Shown here: positions 6,262 through 14,488 of the stretch, piece after piece
Layout: the number at the start of each line of letters is the position of its first letter
How positions within the stretch are numbered: position 1 is the stretch's first letter
NCBI GenBank assembly: GCA_016194325.1
Contig: JACQBS010000044.1
Coordinates: 1-51,143, forward strand
Reading direction: 5' to 3'
Length of the DNA stretch: 51,143 nucleotides
From: Nitrospinota bacterium
GTDB lineage: Bacteria > Nitrospinota > Nitrospinia > UBA9942
Position numbers and translations under genes: made by a program
The notes under the pieces: model-generated
Database searches by the model: none
What the model saw: only the letters and a program-made list of their open reading frames with translations
Told to the model about the DNA's origin: nothing

Positions 6262-7758
6262 TTAAACCATTCTTTTAAGCTCCTGTGCTGCATCATTCAG
6301 CCTCTGTATTCCTATCTTTGTCTGGCTTATGCCTGCCGCAGTCTCCTTTGCACCTGCATTGATACTCCCCATCGCATCTGTAACCTGCTTTATTGCCGCA
6401 ACCTGCTGTTTCATGTTGAGGGATACCTGCTGGGCATTCTCATATACACTATTTGCTATTCCTGATAATGAACCGAAAGACTCCCCTGCCCTGTGGGCAA
6501 TCTCTGATACATCCTCCACAGTCTTTGTCCCCGCCTCTGTCACCATTACAGCAGAGTTAGTAGCCTTCTGAATATCGGCTACAATTGTGTTCACCTTCTC
6601 TGCTGACTTCTTTCCCTGGTCTGCAAGCTTCCTCACTTCCTGTGCAATTACAGAAAAACCCTTCCCGCTCTCCCCTGCCCTCACAGCCTCAACCGCAGCA
6701 TTTAGTGCAAGCATGTTGATTTGCCCTGCAATGTCTGTCACCATATTTGCTATGCCTCCAATCTGACCTGTCTGCTCGCTTAATTTAAGTATCTGCTCCC
6801 CTATCGCACCAACCTTCTGCTTGAGGTTAGACATGCCGGCAGATGCCTGATTCGCCATCTTTATCCCCTCCTCCGTGGTTGATAGTGCCTGCTTTGATAT
6901 TACTGTTACTGCATCTGCCTGCTCTGCAGATCTCCTTGTTGATGCACTAAGCTCATCCATAGTTGTTGTTGTCTCATTTGCAGAGACTGCCTGTGCCGAT
7001 GCAGTTCTTTCATGTTGTTCAACTGTTGAGGCTATTTCAGTTGAGATTGAAGACATGGAGGACACTGATTCTGTAACCCTGCCTGTAATGCTGCTGATGA
7101 TCCAGTAGCCTATTCCCAAGGCAAGCAGTATGCCGCCGACGATACTGGCGATGGTGATATTCCTGATGCGGGCATAGCTGGTATCTGCCTTATCCTTCTC
7201 GTTTTTAGCTGTATCCACCTGGAGCTGCATCAGCGCCTCGAGGTCATGTTCCGACTCCTTGAGAAGCGGAAGAGTCTTACTCGTAATATATATGCTCGCT
7301 TCGTCAAACTTCCGCTGCTTCAGCAGCGCTACTGCCGGACCCCGGCCTTCGCTCCTGAATTTTTCCCGTTGCGTGACATAGTTTTCGGCAAGTTTCTTCT
7401 CCTCTGCGGTCAGGTACGTCGCCATATACTGTTCCCATAGCTTGTCAATCTTTTTCACATTTTCCTCCACTGCATCGGTGTGCTTGGTTACGGGGTGATC
7501 CGCCTCGTGCAGCTTGCTTTCAGGAATTTTGGGGTCATGCAACCTGGCCAGCAGCAATTCATGGAAGTTTTCCCTCCGCAGGTTGTCTATCTTTGCCAGC
7601 AGCACGGACGGCACAAGCTCGTCGTTATAGACGGTCTCAAGGCTGGCAGCGGTCTCCCTCTCCCCTCTCATACCCAATACTCCTACAACGATCAGGAGTA
7701 TCAACAAGAACCCCACCAGAGAGTACAACATCACTCCTATCTTCATATTTTTAACCAT
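6262..7758 (-). CDS. Methyl-accepting chemotaxis protein
   Basis: A 498-residue chemoreceptor. TM1 is at about 8-28, a helical periplasmic ligand region of 4HB type at about 30-198, and TM2 at about 200-222. The cytoplasmic signalling hairpin follows, with its tip at QINMLALNAAVEAVRAGESG and then KGFSVIAQEVRKLAD. The tip is the conserved CheA/CheW contact, with Val in place of the usual Ala at one position. No clear HAMP domain separates TM2 from the signalling helices, which is unusual for a transmembrane receptor. AGGAGG stands 6 bases before the ATG. It is presumably the dedicated receptor of this operon. Confidence 0.93.
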   Translation of the reverse strand: MVKNMKIGVMLYSLVGFLLILLIVVGVLGMRGERETAASLETVYNDELVPSVLLAKIDNLRRENFHELLLARLHDPKIPESKLHEADHPVTKHTDAVEENVKKIDKLWEQYMATYLTAEEKKLAENYVTQREKFRSEGRGPAVALLKQRKFDEASIYITSKTLPLLKESEHDLEALMQLQVDTAKNEKDKADTSYARIRNITIASIVGGILLALGIGYWIISSITGRVTESVSSMSSISTEIASTVEQHERTASAQAVSANETTTTMDELSASTRRSAEQADAVTVISKQALSTTEEGIKMANQASAGMSNLKQKVGAIGEQILKLSEQTGQIGGIANMVTDIAGQINMLALNAAVEAVRAGESGKGFSVIAQEVRKLADQGKKSAEKVNTIVADIQKATNSAVMVTEAGTKTVEDVSEIAHRAGESFGSLSGIANSVYENAQQVSLNMKQQVAAIKQVTDAMGSINAGAKETAAGISQTKIGIQRLNDAAQELKRMV

Positions 7759-7788
7759 GATGAACCTCCTTTCTTAATCTTGGAATTA

Positions 7789-8928
7789 TTATGCTTTTTC
7801 ATCTACAACCAATTCTTTATTTGTGAGTATCTTTTTTAAGTCAAGGACACTCAGCATCTTTTCATTATACGGAAACTCTCCTTTTATATATTCATGGCTT
7901 ATATCGCTGACTGCCGCGGGGACAGGTCTGAACTCTAATGGGCTTATATTTAGCACCTCAAGGACATCGTCCACTGTTACACCCACAAGGAGGTCATTTA
8001 TATGAGCAACAATCACCTTTTTTAAATGCGGAATGTGGATTGCGGATTGCGAAATCAAAGCTTTTAATTCCGAGTTCCTCATTCCGAGCTCCGCACTTGA
8101 AAGGTTCAACATCCCTCTTATATCCACGATGGTTAAAATATCCCCGCGGAGGTTCATATCTCCAACTATATGCGGAGGTGTGCAAGGGACAGGGGTAATA
8201 TCCCTCATCTCTGAAAACTCCTTTACCGTATCAAGGCTCACACCATAGTATTCTCCATTTAAACTGACAACTGATAGAGGTATCTGATTGGCAGGGGCAA
8301 GACTCTCAGAAGGCTGCATCAGACTTATTGCCCTCTGGTGGAAAATTGCCATATCTTCAGGAGAAAACCCTTCAAATGCAGAATGCGGAGTACTGAGTGC
8401 TAAATGTTCAATCGGTAAGGTTTCTAATTCCGCATTCCGCAATCCGAATTCCGCACTTATAATCATTTTGTGGTTAAGGAGCATAATAATCTCCTCACCA
8501 ACCTTTACCTCGCCTGATACAAAATGGGGATGGATATCCTTTTTGCCATAAGATGGTGCCGGCTCAATATCTGATTCAGGTATGCCGACCACATCATGGA
8601 CATCATTTACAATAATCCCGTATTCAATTTCTGATTTTGGATTTTGGATTTCGGATTTAATCTCAGCACTCAACACTCTGGATTCCGCACTAAGAATAAT
8701 AACCTTGTCCGAGAGATGATAACGTTCAGGCGAATGGCCAAAACGCACTCTCAGGTCAACCACAGAGACAATCTTCTCCCTGAGATTTAAAACACCTGAT
8801 ATATATGGAGGAACTTCTTCTACAGGGGTAAGAGCAGGGAGCCATATAATCTCTTTGACAGATAGAGAATCAACAGCAAATAGAAGATTACTGAGGGTAA
8901 ATGTAAGAATGTGTCTGCTTGAAGACAT
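7789..8928 (-). CDS. cheW: Tandem CheW-domain adaptor protein
   Basis: A 379-residue protein with two CheW domains, about 1-175 (SSRHILTFTLSNLLFAVDS, VSVVDLRVRFG) and about 205-370 (PLSVVSLNGEYYGVSLDTVK, LTIVDIRGML). CheW couples receptors to CheA. Two domains in one chain could bridge adjacent signalling units. Three loops carry repeat-encoded inserts: ESRVLSAEIKSEIQNPKSEI in domain 1, AEFGLRNAELETLPIEHLAL between the domains, and SSAELGMRNSELKALISQSA in domain 2. Each occupies a position where CheW folds have surface turns, so folding is probably preserved. Confidence 0.92.
   Translation of the reverse strand: MSSSRHILTFTLSNLLFAVDSLSVKEIIWLPALTPVEEVPPYISGVLNLREKIVSVVDLRVRFGHSPERYHLSDKVIILSAESRVLSAEIKSEIQNPKSEIEYGIIVNDVHDVVGIPESDIEPAPSYGKKDIHPHFVSGEVKVGEEIIMLLNHKMIISAEFGLRNAELETLPIEHLALSTPHSAFEGFSPEDMAIFHQRAISLMQPSESLAPANQIPLSVVSLNGEYYGVSLDTVKEFSEMRDITPVPCTPPHIVGDMNLRGDILTIVDIRGMLNLSSAELGMRNSELKALISQSAIHIPHLKKVIVAHINDLLVGVTVDDVLEVLNISPLEFRPVPAAVSDISHEYIKGEFPYNEKMLSVLDLKKILTNKELVVDEKA
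8024..8098. repeat. Inverted heptad arrays in CheW domain 2
   Basis: Arm 1 (8024-8056) is TGCGGAT/TGCGGAA type and arm 2 (8063-8098) is TTCCGAG/TTCCTCA type, inverted around about 8 bases. In frame in cheW. Confidence 0.88.
8373..8458. repeat. Inverted heptad arrays between the two CheW domains
   Basis: Arm 1 (8373-8404) has degenerate GAATGCG/GAGTACT units. Arm 2 (8424-8458) has clean TTCCGCA units. In frame in cheW. Confidence 0.85.
8626..8692. repeat. Composite heptad arrays in CheW domain 1
   Basis: A TTTTGGA-word array (8626-8660) runs into a degenerate CACTCTG/TTCCGCA array (8660-8692). This is the same two-family fusion seen in cheA at 5073-5141. Confidence 0.85.
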
Positions 8929-8947
8929 ATTTCCACTCCCTTTCGCC

Positions 8948-9007
8948 GTTCGTCATTCGTACTTCGTAAATCGTCTTTATAGTATGCGATGTGCGAAGTA
9001 CGATTTT
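8948..9007. repeat. Inverted heptad arrays (TTCGTA word) between cheR and cheW
   Basis: GTTCGTC, ATTCGTA, CTTCGTA, AATCGTC (8948-8975) faces TATGCGA, TGTGCGA, AGTACGA (8983-9007). The array reaches the cheR stop codon at 9006-9008. The word yields TAA and lies outside coding sequence apart from the stop itself. Confidence 0.88.
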
Positions 9008-10472
9008 ATTTCAGCATTTCCTGAACATGCCTTATTAATTCCTCTATTGTCAGTTCAGTATATGGCTCTATCCGTTCATCTGATGGTAATGTCTTAAGAA
9101 GATTCAATGCCGAATTTCTCATCTTAAATGCCCTCTCTCTATCCCCCTTTCCCTCGTATATAATCCCCATCTCCAGATATGCAGGGATATGAGAAGGATT
9201 GAGATATATCACCTTCTTTAACATCTCCTCTTCATCTTCAAGCCTTCCATTTTCACGGGAAATCTGTGCAAGGAGATAGTAAGGTTCAGCATTAAATTTA
9301 TCAATCTCTATCGCCTTTTTTAAATTGGACTCTGCCTTTCCGTATTCACCTATATTCGCATAGGTCTGACCTATGAGACAGTGTGCATCAAAGTATTCAG
9401 GATTCGTTAGTAAGATATATTCTAACTTCTCAATTGTCAATGGATAATTACCTTTATTATATAGCTCCTTTGCCTCAGACATAATTGATTGCAGAGTAAG
9501 GATTGAGAAGTGTGGAATTTGGATTTCGTCAATTTTGGATTTCGGGGCACCCGCCACAGTGGGTCGTTGGAATTTGGATTTTAAATCCAAAATCGGTAAT
9601 CCAAAATCCAAAATTGGGGTTCCCGCACTCCTAACTCCTAACTCCGAACTTTTCTGATATACCACTGACTCCGGAAATACCTTCGGTCTCAGATTGGCAA
9701 TAGCCTGCTGGGGCAGTTCTGCATGTCCTGTCATCAAATAACCACCGTCATTAAGTGTTTCATTAAATTTTGATGTAACTTTGGAAACTACATCTGAAAT
9801 AAAATATATAAAGACATTCCTGCAAAGAATAAGGTCCATATTATGGATGGCAGAGCTGTAATAAGGATATGTATCATTGATTAAATCGCCAACTTCAAAC
9901 TTAACCATCTCTGTAATATTTTTGTCAAGCCTCCATCCTTCCTTAGCCTTACGAAACCATTGCTTTTTTATATCTTCGCTTACCATACGAAATGACCAAT
10001 CCCTATAATAACAGCGTCTTGCTTTTTTGAGAGCATCTTCATTAATATCCGTCCCAAGGATAAGGATGTCCCAGTCTTTTATGGATGGAATCAGCTCATT
10101 TAATAGGATGGCAATGGAATAAGCCTCCTCTCCTGTTGAGCATCCTGCACTCCAGATTCTTAAGGTTCTTTTGTCCTTACGCAGTTCAATCAATTCAGGA
10201 AGGATGGAAAACTTGAGCAGTGAAAACTGCCCTCTGTCACGGAAAAAGTATGTCTCGCCAGTGGTCAGGCATTTAGTAATCTCCTGCCATTCAGCTTTAC
10301 TCTTATTATCTTTCTTAAAAAAATGATAATACTCCTCAGAGGATGAAATATTGAGAGACCTTATTCTTGCTGAAACTGTCTCAATAAATTTATCCCTATC
10401 CTGTTCTCTTATATTAAGACCCGTCTGCTCTGAGATGACCTTTATCAACATCTTTAGAAAAGCGTCTTTCAT
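9006..10472 (-). CDS. cheR: CheR methyltransferase with C-terminal TPR domain
   Basis: A 488-residue protein that adds methyl groups from SAM to chemoreceptor glutamates. The CheR domain (about 1-275) shows the N-terminal helical region, TGETYFFRD, the SAM-binding SAGCSTGEEAYSIA, a GTDINEDAL acidic loop and DLILCRNVFIYF. About 330-470 holds TPR repeats (YFDAHCLIGQTYANIGEYGK, AEPYYLLAQISRENGRLEDE), found in CheR proteins of alternative chemosensory systems. Residues about 278-325 are a repeat-derived linker (9514-9653) joining both domains. First gene of the chemosensory operon as seen here. No cheY, cheD or cheZ accompanies it. Confidence 0.94.
   Translation of the reverse strand: MKDAFLKMLIKVISEQTGLNIREQDRDKFIETVSARIRSLNISSSEEYYHFFKKDNKSKAEWQEITKCLTTGETYFFRDRGQFSLLKFSILPELIELRKDKRTLRIWSAGCSTGEEAYSIAILLNELIPSIKDWDILILGTDINEDALKKARRCYYRDWSFRMVSEDIKKQWFRKAKEGWRLDKNITEMVKFEVGDLINDTYPYYSSAIHNMDLILCRNVFIYFISDVVSKVTSKFNETLNDGGYLMTGHAELPQQAIANLRPKVFPESVVYQKSSELGVRSAGTPILDFGLPILDLKSKFQRPTVAGAPKSKIDEIQIPHFSILTLQSIMSEAKELYNKGNYPLTIEKLEYILLTNPEYFDAHCLIGQTYANIGEYGKAESNLKKAIEIDKFNAEPYYLLAQISRENGRLEDEEEMLKKVIYLNPSHIPAYLEMGIIYEGKGDRERAFKMRNSALNLLKTLPSDERIEPYTELTIEELIRHVQEMLK
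9514..9653. repeat. Mixed heptad arrays in the CheR-TPR linker
   Basis: TTTTGGA-word arrays (9514-9550 and 9569-9582) face inverted AAATCCA units (9583-9616). Then come TAACTCC units (9624-9653). A stretch reading ACCCGCCACAGTGGGT (9550-9565) is a short palindrome in the middle. All are in frame. Confidence 0.85.
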
Positions 10473-10473
10473 A

Positions 10474-10590
10474 ACAGGCTGTTGAAAAAGACATATTTGG
10501 TCATGTTGCCCTGAGGATTCTGAACCAAGTAATGTCGCCCTGAATTTATTTCAAAGTTAGATGACACTTTCAGGGTTCAGCATGACATTC
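10474..10590. repeat. Degenerate interspersed repeat between cheR and vapC
   Basis: The gap starts CAGGCTGTTGAAAAAG and contains the near-palindromic phrase GCCCTGAATTTATTTCA with related echoes (TTGCCCTGAGG, CAGGGTTCAGCATGAC). It runs over the vapC stop and encodes the last residues of that toxin (SECHAEP). The same general style as the word arrays, but without a fixed 7-bp period. Confidence 0.55.
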
Positions 10591-11013
10591 AGAAGGCAGT
10601 AAAATAAATCCTTCTTTTCTTGCTGCCTCTCTTAATCTTAAGTCAAGGCATACAAAATGATGCCCCTTGGCTTTTTTTCCTGCCCATATAAGTGCAGCAG
10701 ATAGTTGTAATGAATCGGCAGCCTGTAGGGGATGGGTCATAAGAAGTCGTCCTGCTATATCTCTCATGTCTTCACTGGGTTCAACCTCTGTCCAAGTATT
10801 AGATAGTATGGTGAGTAGATGTCTTGTCTGGTCTTCGTCTCTGGACTTTAAAAAACCCTCACGTCTTAAACGGGCAAAGGCAGAATAACATTCTATTAGA
10901 CTCCCCCACCATACAGCTATGGCAACATCCTCTTTGATAATATGATGAATACTCTTAGTTTGAGGCTCATCTATGCACATAGGTATAATCGCTGAAGAAT
11001 CCCAGAACATCAT
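10570..11013 (-). CDS. VapC-type PIN-domain toxin
   Basis: A 147-residue PIN-domain protein. It has MFWDSSAIIPMC near the N-terminus (first acidic residue), ECYSAFARL (second), ADSLQLSAAL (third) and FVCLDLRLREAA (fourth), all needed for Mg2+-dependent RNA cleavage. The 4-bp overlap with the upstream antitoxin gene is typical of TA operons. The last residues come from an interspersed repeat, suggesting the original C-terminus was altered. It reads toward cheR but has its own upstream partner, so it is probably an independent module. Confidence 0.88.
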   Translation of the reverse strand: MMFWDSSAIIPMCIDEPQTKSIHHIIKEDVAIAVWWGSLIECYSAFARLRREGFLKSRDEDQTRHLLTILSNTWTEVEPSEDMRDIAGRLLMTHPLQAADSLQLSAALIWAGKKAKGHHFVCLDLRLREAARKEGFILLPSECHAEP

Positions 11014-11318
11014 CTGCCTTTCTCCCTCTCTTTTAAAAGGGTGGCAAGTGCCAGACCCTTTTTATCCTTTGGACGATTTATATCCCAGAAATCTGATGGG
11101 AGCTTACCTGTGCCGATTTTTACCAGTCCTGCTCTCTCAAGCGTCAAGAGGTGAGAGGGTATTTTTATTTCATCCCTTTTTAAAGGGACTATTTTGGCAA
11201 TAGGCTTTCCCCTGTCAGTAACAATAACCTCTTCGCCTGCCTTCACCTTTGACAGATATTCACTGATTGATGCCTTTAATTTGGAAACTGCGGCAGTCTT
11301 CATAAATTTGTCCTCCAT
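11010..11318 (-). CDS. Phd/YefM-type antitoxin
   Basis: A 102-residue protein with the prevent-host-death fold: AVSKLKASISEYLSKVKAGE followed by EVIVTDRGKPIAKIVPL, the DNA-binding and dimer part. The C-terminal tail (GTGKLPSDFWDINRPKDK) would wrap the PIN toxin. It overlaps the toxin start by 4 bp. About 200 bp separate it from the divergent nucleotidyltransferase gene; this gap should hold both promoters but shows no convincing consensus. Confidence 0.88.
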   Translation of the reverse strand: MEDKFMKTAAVSKLKASISEYLSKVKAGEEVIVTDRGKPIAKIVPLKRDEIKIPSHLLTLERAGLVKIGTGKLPSDFWDINRPKDKKGLALATLLKEREKGR

Positions 11319-11523
11319 GCCTATTTAGATGTGACCAATATAGTCTATTTAAAAGATGATGTCAAATGAGAAACTGTAATAACAACGAGTTCTCCAATTC
11401 ACACATTTTTTGGGTTTATTAAATACTATAAAAATACCATTAAAAAAATGACGAAGGGGATAAAAAGTGCTATTATTTACAAAGATGTATGAGGCTCATT
11501 TAACATTTATATAGACAAAAGTG

Positions 11524-12021
11524 ATGATTATATATGAAGAGGTTTTAAAGTCATTTCATAAGGAAAAGATAAAATATGTGATTGTAGGAGGTATTGCTGT
11601 TAATCTACTCGGTTCCTTAAGAGGGACATCCGATCTGGATATTCTCGTTGAGATGAGCGATGAGAATCTTGCAAAGATTGTTAGAATTTTAAAAAGGAAT
11701 GGTTATCGTGTAAAACAACCGGTTGATCCAATGGGGATTGCAGATAAGAATATAAGAGAGGACTGGATTAAAAATAAGCATATGAAGGCATTTAACTTTT
11801 ATAAGGAGGAAGGGCTTAAAGAAGTTGATATAATTATAGATACACCTATATCTTATAAGGATGCCCAAAAGACAGCCCTTCGTATAAAGGCAGGCGGGAT
11901 TGCATTGCCCATAATCTCTATAGAAAATCTTATAAAGATGAAAAGAATTACCAGCAGGACAGTAGATAAACTTGATATAGAAGAATTAAAGAAAATCAAA
12001 AAATTAAGAAAGGATAAGTGA
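11524..12021 (+). CDS. AbiEii/MNT-like nucleotidyltransferase
   Basis: A 165-residue protein with a minimal nucleotidyltransferase core: KYVIVGGIAVNLLGSLRGTS followed by DLDILVEM gives the G-G/G-S and D-x-D metal site, and a third acid lies in EVDIIID. The C-terminus (ISIENLIKMKRITSRTVDK) is the conserved helix of the AbiEii-like / DUF6036 nucleotidyltransferases. Some relatives are TA toxins that add nucleotides to tRNA or to a partner, but none is identified for this subgroup. A GTG lies one codon upstream of the chosen ATG. No clear Shine-Dalgarno. Its stop overlaps the next start (TGATG). Confidence 0.75.
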   Translation: MIIYEEVLKSFHKEKIKYVIVGGIAVNLLGSLRGTSDLDILVEMSDENLAKIVRILKRNGYRVKQPVDPMGIADKNIREDWIKNKHMKAFNFYKEEGLKEVDIIIDTPISYKDAQKTALRIKAGGIALPIISIENLIKMKRITSRTVDKLDIEELKKIKKLRKDK

Positions 12022-12200
12022 TGTTTAAGTGGGAGAGTGAAAGTGAACGTTTGAAGAGGTTTATGAAAATTCCGCCAAAGAAAAAATTAGAGTGGCTTTA
12101 CCAGATGAACGAATTTATCACAAAACACTCATCCAAACACAGCATTTCCTTAAGGCGTAAGCTGAGGAGGTTAACCCAAAAAGATGCATTTAAAAAGTAA
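12021..12200 (+). CDS. Small basic partner of the nucleotidyltransferase, unknown
   Basis: A 59-residue, strongly basic helical protein (MFKWESESERLKRFMKIPPK, then KKKLEWLYQMNEF, ending LRRKLRRLTQKDAFKK). The ATG sits in the stop codon of the nucleotidyltransferase (TGATG), implying coupled translation. The WLYQMNEF segment resembles small proteins commonly encoded next to AbiEii-like nucleotidyltransferases. I know no assigned function. A TA-like or substrate-adaptor role is an inference from the pairing alone. Confidence 0.65.
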   Translation: MFKWESESERLKRFMKIPPKKKLEWLYQMNEFITKHSSKHSISLRRKLRRLTQKDAFKK

Positions 12201-12262
12201 AAAAGTTCATAATTTAAACAAACACAATAAGAAATTAGGAATATAGACTGTAGTTCTATCTT

Positions 12263-12904
12263 TTATTCCTTCCATCCGTGGTTGCCGACCAATTTTACAA
12301 AGACACAGCCGCAAATATTCGTTGTAGTTATGCCATCTCTGCCCTTTTCCAATTTAACAAGTGTCTGGGAAAATTCATCACCTATGGGTATCACCATCCT
12401 GCCGCCGACTGCAAGCTGGTCAATCAGGGATTTTGGAATGTCAGGGGCGCCTGCTGTTACAATTATTGCATCATAAGGGGCATGCTCTATCCAGCCGTAT
12501 GTCCCGTCAAATATCTTTATGGCTATATTCAGATAGCCGAGAGAGTCAAGCCTATCCCTTGCCTTTACTGCAAGGGATTTAATCCTCTCAACTGAATATA
12601 CCTTTTCACAGAGTTCTGCAAGGACGGCAGACTGATAGCCTGAGCCGGTCCCGATTTCAAGAACCTTTTCATCTCCCTTGAGTTCAAGACTCTCTGTCAT
12701 CAGGGCTACCATATAGGGCTGTGAGATTGTCTGCTTCTCGCCGATTGGCAGAGGATGGTCTCCATAAGCCCTGCTCCTTAAAGCCTCTTCAACAAAGAGG
12801 TGCCTTGGAACCTTACCCATCGCATCAAGAACCCGTCTGTCCCTAATTCCTCTGCCTATAAGCTGTTCTTCTACCATTATCTTTTTATCACTTTCATAAT
12901 CCAT
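12263..12904 (-). CDS. pcm: Protein-L-isoaspartate O-methyltransferase
   Basis: A 213-residue SAM-dependent enzyme that starts repair of isoaspartyl residues in aged proteins. Family motifs are all present: [20 protein letters not shown], the [17 protein letters not shown] active-site segment, the SAM-binding [18 protein letters not shown], and [10 protein letters not shown]. Length is normal. An inverted AAAGCTA array (12911-12970) begins 6 bases before the ATG and no Shine-Dalgarno is left, so initiation is either weak or depends on an unusual signal. Confidence 0.95.
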   Translation of the reverse strand: MDYESDKKIMVEEQLIGRGIRDRRVLDAMGKVPRHLFVEEALRSRAYGDHPLPIGEKQTISQPYMVALMTESLELKGDEKVLEIGTGSGYQSAVLAELCEKVYSVERIKSLAVKARDRLDSLGYLNIAIKIFDGTYGWIEHAPYDAIIVTAGAPDIPKSLIDQLAVGGRMVIPIGDEFSQTLVKLEKGRDGITTTNICGCVFVKLVGNHGWKE

Positions 12905-12910
12905 TTAATA

Positions 12911-12970
12911 AAGCTAAAAGCTGAAAGCTAAAAGCTAAAAGTTGCTTTGAGCTTTGAGCCTTGAGCTTTT
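12911..12970. repeat. Inverted heptad arrays (AAAGCTA/CTTTGAG) between FAD gene and pcm
   Basis: AAAGCTG, AAAGCTA, AAAGCTA, AAAGTTG (12911-12943) faces CTTTGAG, CTTTGAG, CCTTGAG, CTTTT (to 12970). The first arm contains in-phase TAA on the plus strand and TAG on the minus strand. Wholly intergenic. Confidence 0.9.
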
Positions 12971-12975
12971 ATTGG

Positions 12976-14352
12976 TCAATTTAATCTCTTTAAAATCTCC
13001 CTTGCCGACATAACTCCCGATACTGACGCCTGAATCAATCCCCTGCTGACCCCTGCACCGTCACCGATGGCAAAAAGATTTGGTATTTCAGTCTCCAATG
13101 ACTTTGTCAATTTTAACTGGAGAGAATAAAATTTCACCTCTATGCCATAAAGGAGCGTATGCTCCGAGCATACACCCGGTGCGAATTTATCCAATGCCTT
13201 CAGCATCTCCATGATATTTGCTAAAAACCTATACGGAAGGACAAAGCTCAGGTCTCCCGGTGTAGCTGTTTTTAGAGTGGGGACTGTGATTCCCTTCTTC
13301 ATCCTTTCAGGTGTTGACCTCCTCCCCTTTAAGAGGTCGCCGAGACGCTGGACAATCACACCTTCACCGAGAAAATTTGCAAGTCTTGCTATATACTTGC
13401 CATAAGATATTGGCTCATTAAATGGTTTTGTAAACGATGTGCTTACAAGAAGGGCAAAATTTGTATTTTCACTCCTCTTTGCAGTATAGCTGTGCCCGTT
13501 TACTGTGAATATTCCGTCAGCAGACTCCTGAACAACCTCTCCATAAGGATTTACGCAAAATGTCCTTATCTGGTCGTCAAACTGCCTTGAATAGTAAATT
13601 AGCTTTGGCTCGTAAATAATATCCGTTACAAAAGATAGTGTTGAGGCAGGCAATTCCACCCTTACACCTATATCAACAGGATTCATCAGAGGTATCAACC
13701 CAAGTTTACGATACTCCCTGTCAAGCCAATCAGCCCCTCCCCTTCCCGGCGACAATATAACAAAATCTGATGTAAATTCCCTCCCATCTTCTGTCCTGAC
13801 CCCGCTGACTTTTGAACCATTTAGAATAATAGATTCTACCTTCTTATTAAACTGTATTTCTATCCTCTCTTCAAGACTATTTTTGAAATTTTGTAAGACC
13901 TCAGGACATCTGTCTGTTCCAATATGCCTTATCCTTGTTGGGATGAGTTTAAGATTATTCTGGGAGGCTTTTACTTTAAGTTTTTCAATTTCAACTGTAT
14001 CGGTCCCATAGGTATTTTGGGGGGCGCCATGTTTTATATAACAGCTGTCAACATAGTCAATTAAACCAGCCAATTCTTTTTCATCTAAATACCTGCTTAG
14101 GAATCCTCCAACTTCACTTGATAATGTCAGTTTCCCATCACTAAATGCCCCTGCCCCACCCCACCCGGATAATGTTGGAGATGCTTCTGACTTCTGACTT
14201 CTGACTTCTGACTTCTGAATTAGTTCTATTCTCTCCTTCAGCCCCCTCCCCTTCTCCAATAAAAGGACTTTTATATCTTTTTTTTTGATTAGTTCTAATG
14301 CCGCAAAAATTCCTGATGGCCCTGCACCAACAATAATAACATCATATTTCAT
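12976..14352 (-). CDS. FAD-dependent oxidoreductase (COG2509-like)
   Basis: A 458-residue flavoprotein. YDVIIVGAGPSGIFAALEL is the N-terminal dinucleotide-binding motif, LLLEKGRGLKERI continues the Rossmann fold, GGAGAFSDGKLTL is a family hallmark, and NLFAIGDGAGVSRGLIQAS near the C-terminus is the second FAD motif. Members of this uncharacterised dehydrogenase family have no agreed substrate. I chose the ATG at 14350-14352, directly before the FAD motif. Longer starts read into a G/C-rich hairpin repeat. Residues about 46-59 (KSEVRSQKSEASPT) are encoded by a heptad array and lengthen a loop after the first helix-strand unit. Confidence 0.88.
   Translation of the reverse strand: MKYDVIIVGAGPSGIFAALELIKKKDIKVLLLEKGRGLKERIELIQKSEVRSQKSEASPTLSGWGGAGAFSDGKLTLSSEVGGFLSRYLDEKELAGLIDYVDSCYIKHGAPQNTYGTDTVEIEKLKVKASQNNLKLIPTRIRHIGTDRCPEVLQNFKNSLEERIEIQFNKKVESIILNGSKVSGVRTEDGREFTSDFVILSPGRGGADWLDREYRKLGLIPLMNPVDIGVRVELPASTLSFVTDIIYEPKLIYYSRQFDDQIRTFCVNPYGEVVQESADGIFTVNGHSYTAKRSENTNFALLVSTSFTKPFNEPISYGKYIARLANFLGEGVIVQRLGDLLKGRRSTPERMKKGITVPTLKTATPGDLSFVLPYRFLANIMEMLKALDKFAPGVCSEHTLLYGIEVKFYSLQLKLTKSLETEIPNLFAIGDGAGVSRGLIQASVSGVMSAREILKRLN
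14184..14220. repeat. Heptad array (CTGACTT word) inside the FAD oxidoreductase
   Basis: Near-perfect units CTGACTT, CTGACTT, CTGACTT, CTGAATT. On the coding strand they read KSEVRSQKSE with no stop. A single-arm array. Confidence 0.9.
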
Positions 14353-14370
14353 TCGAAAATCCCATACCTT

Positions 14371-14463
14371 ATCTCCTCCCCCTTTGATGGGGAGGGAGTT
14401 CAAGGGTGGGGGTGAGTTTCTTTCACCCTCCCCTCAGTCCCCTCCCATCAAGGGAGGGGAGAT
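14371..14463. repeat. G/C-rich hairpin repeat between recJ and the FAD gene
   Basis: CTCCCCCTTTGATGGGGAGG (14376-14395) and CCCCTCCCATCAAGGGAGGG (14439-14458) are facing versions of the same unit around GGGTGGGGGTGAG and CACCCTCCCC. Together they could form a strong cruciform or RNA hairpin. It lies at the recJ promoter-distal side and upstream of the FAD start. The same style of unit appears in hyfB at 36219-36247. Confidence 0.8.
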
Positions 14464-14488
14464 GACTATCATCAATCAGTTATCTTAA

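Noticed and set aside
1257..9653. CRISPR array
   Set aside because: The repeats are 7-bp words without spacers, are imperfect, and no cas gene is present.
14353..14403. Longer N-terminus for the FAD oxidoreductase
   Set aside because: The extra residues are encoded by a hairpin repeat. The FAD motif begins right after the ATG at 14350-14352.
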